Of a stretch of 12,684 nt of DNA, positions 12,392 through 12,684 are shown one piece after another; the first letter of the stretch is position 1; every line of letters starts with the position of its first letter. The position numbers and the translations under genes are program-made. Under the pieces are notes generated by a model. The model was given only the letters and a program-made list of their open reading frames with translations, did no database searches and was not told the origin of the DNA. The stretch comes from ASMP01 sp035282925 (GTDB lineage: Archaea; Nanobdellota; Nanobdellia; Pacearchaeales; GW2011-AR1), in the NCBI GenBank assembly GCA_035282925.1, contig DATEUW010000030.1, positions 1 to 12,684 on the forward strand. Direction: 5' to 3'.

Positions 12392-12462
12392 GGGCCTGTA
12401 GTCTAATGGTAAAACACCTCGTTTGCACCGAGGAACTTCGGGTTCGATCCCCGACAGGTCCA
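12392..12462 (+). tRNA. tRNA-Ala (UGC)
   Basis: A 71-nt tRNA. The acceptor stem GGGCCTG pairs with CAGGTCC and contains the G3-U70 pair, the main identity element for alanyl-tRNA synthetase. The anticodon stem CCTCG/CGAGG encloses TTTGCAC, anticodon TGC. The T-arm is CGGG-TTCGATC-CCCG. The discriminator is A; CCA is not encoded, so it is added after transcription. tRNA-Ala(UGC) after 16S is common in archaea, usually followed by 23S; here another gene follows instead and the tRNA seems to have its own promoter. Confidence 0.95.
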
Positions 12463-12475
12463 CTTCAAACTTGGA

Positions 12476-12480
12476 TTTTT
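12476..12480 (+). terminator. Oligo-T terminator after tRNA-Ala
   Basis: Five T follow the tRNA after 13 bases. A short T run like this can end archaeal transcription; the evidence is weak because the run is brief. Confidence 0.35.
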
Positions 12481-12507
12481 CTGAGAGGAATTAGTTGACA
12501 TAATGAG

Positions 12508-12527
12508 ATTCAATTAAAAAATTGAAT
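12508..12527 (+). promoter_or_regulatory. Palindromic TATA region before the last gene
   Basis: ATTCAATT and AATTGAAT form a perfect eight-base inverted repeat around AAAA. A TATA-like AATTAAAA within it begins 29 nt before the ATG at 12541, so the palindrome could serve as both promoter and operator. AT-rich palindromes also occur by chance. Confidence 0.45.
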
Positions 12528-12540
12528 TGAGAAAAGTAAA

Positions 12541-12684
12541 ATGACAGCTTTAATAGCAAAGGTAAGGAATGGAGATAGAGTGTTATTGGGATTCGAAAAT
12601 CCTGAAAATATGACACTTGAAAGGATAGAAGAAGCTAAGAGAAAAGGTTCCCATTATTATCTTGTCGGAGAAGCTTCGCAAAGG
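12541..12684 (+). CDS. Hypothetical protein, N-terminal part only
   Basis: The frame starts at an ATG and stays open for 48 codons to the window edge. It encodes MTALIAKVRNGDRVLLGFEN, then a charged helix (PENMTLERIEEAKRKG) and a strand (SHYYLVGEA). I do not recognise it. The AT-rich codon use resembles the small orphan genes, and a TATA-like site lies at the usual distance. It occupies the place where a 23S gene often stands after tRNA-Ala. The C-terminus lies beyond the window. Confidence 0.6.
   Translation, partial: MTALIAKVRNGDRVLLGFENPENMTLERIEEAKRKGSHYYLVGEASQR

Noticed and set aside
1..12684. CRISPR arrays, transposases, integrases or terminal repeats of mobile elements.
   Set aside because: No regularly spaced repeats, no transposase or integrase motifs and no target duplications were seen, despite the foreign look of the small genes.

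Overview
The window comes from an archaeal chromosome, very probably a small-genome DPANN-type archaeon close to the Nano-, Pace- or Woesearchaeota. The gene set is plainly archaeal: RNase P Pop5, a 20S proteasome alpha subunit, SBDS, exosome Rrp4/Rrp41/Rrp42, RNA polymerase subunit K, enolase, ribosomal protein S2, TATA-box promoters and an archaeal 16S rRNA. The divergent 16S core, nearly universal leaderless starts, one-base gene junctions and many tiny orphan genes suggest DPANN; the placement is an inference and no database search was possible.

Layout. Positions 82-1038 hold rnp2 (Pop5) and an AT-rich macro-domain gene that separates it from psmA. Positions 1039-5370 form one compact operon: psmA, SBDS, rrp4, rrp41, rrp42, a cupin gene and rpoK. 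Five successive junctions in it are TAA-N-ATG. From 5436 to 8730 come a 92-aa orphan, a short divergent enolase, an S2 protein with a 236-residue charged repeat extension, and a four-helix membrane protein. Positions 8839-9424 hold a two-gene orphan pair. Positions 9495-10516 are on the minus strand: a standalone LigD-type 3'-phosphoesterase, an orphan of about 88 aa, and a 27-aa AT-hook peptide that was not in any obvious gene call. Divergent from the AT-hook gene lies the 16S rRNA promoter, leader and gene (about 10828-12277). It is followed by tRNA-Ala(UGC) with its own promoter and by the start of one more gene that leaves the window. No 23S rRNA follows the 16S within the window.

How it fits together. 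The core genes are the standard archaeal RNA-processing and protein-turnover superoperon (RNase P, exosome, SBDS, proteasome) joined to the rpoK-eno-rpsB cluster. Inserted among them are short genes with another codon style (TTA leucine, AT-rich). Three of these share an almost identical promoter, GAAAGRTTTAAATA. Across ten genes the TATA element starts 29 nt before the ATG, so most transcripts should be leaderless.

Main points for a second look: a compensated U921A/A1396U swap plus C1400U and A1499C in the 16S decoding region; the AT-hook micro-gene facing the rRNA promoter; the shared promoter of the orphan genes; the long helix flanking the 16S; and the S2 extension.
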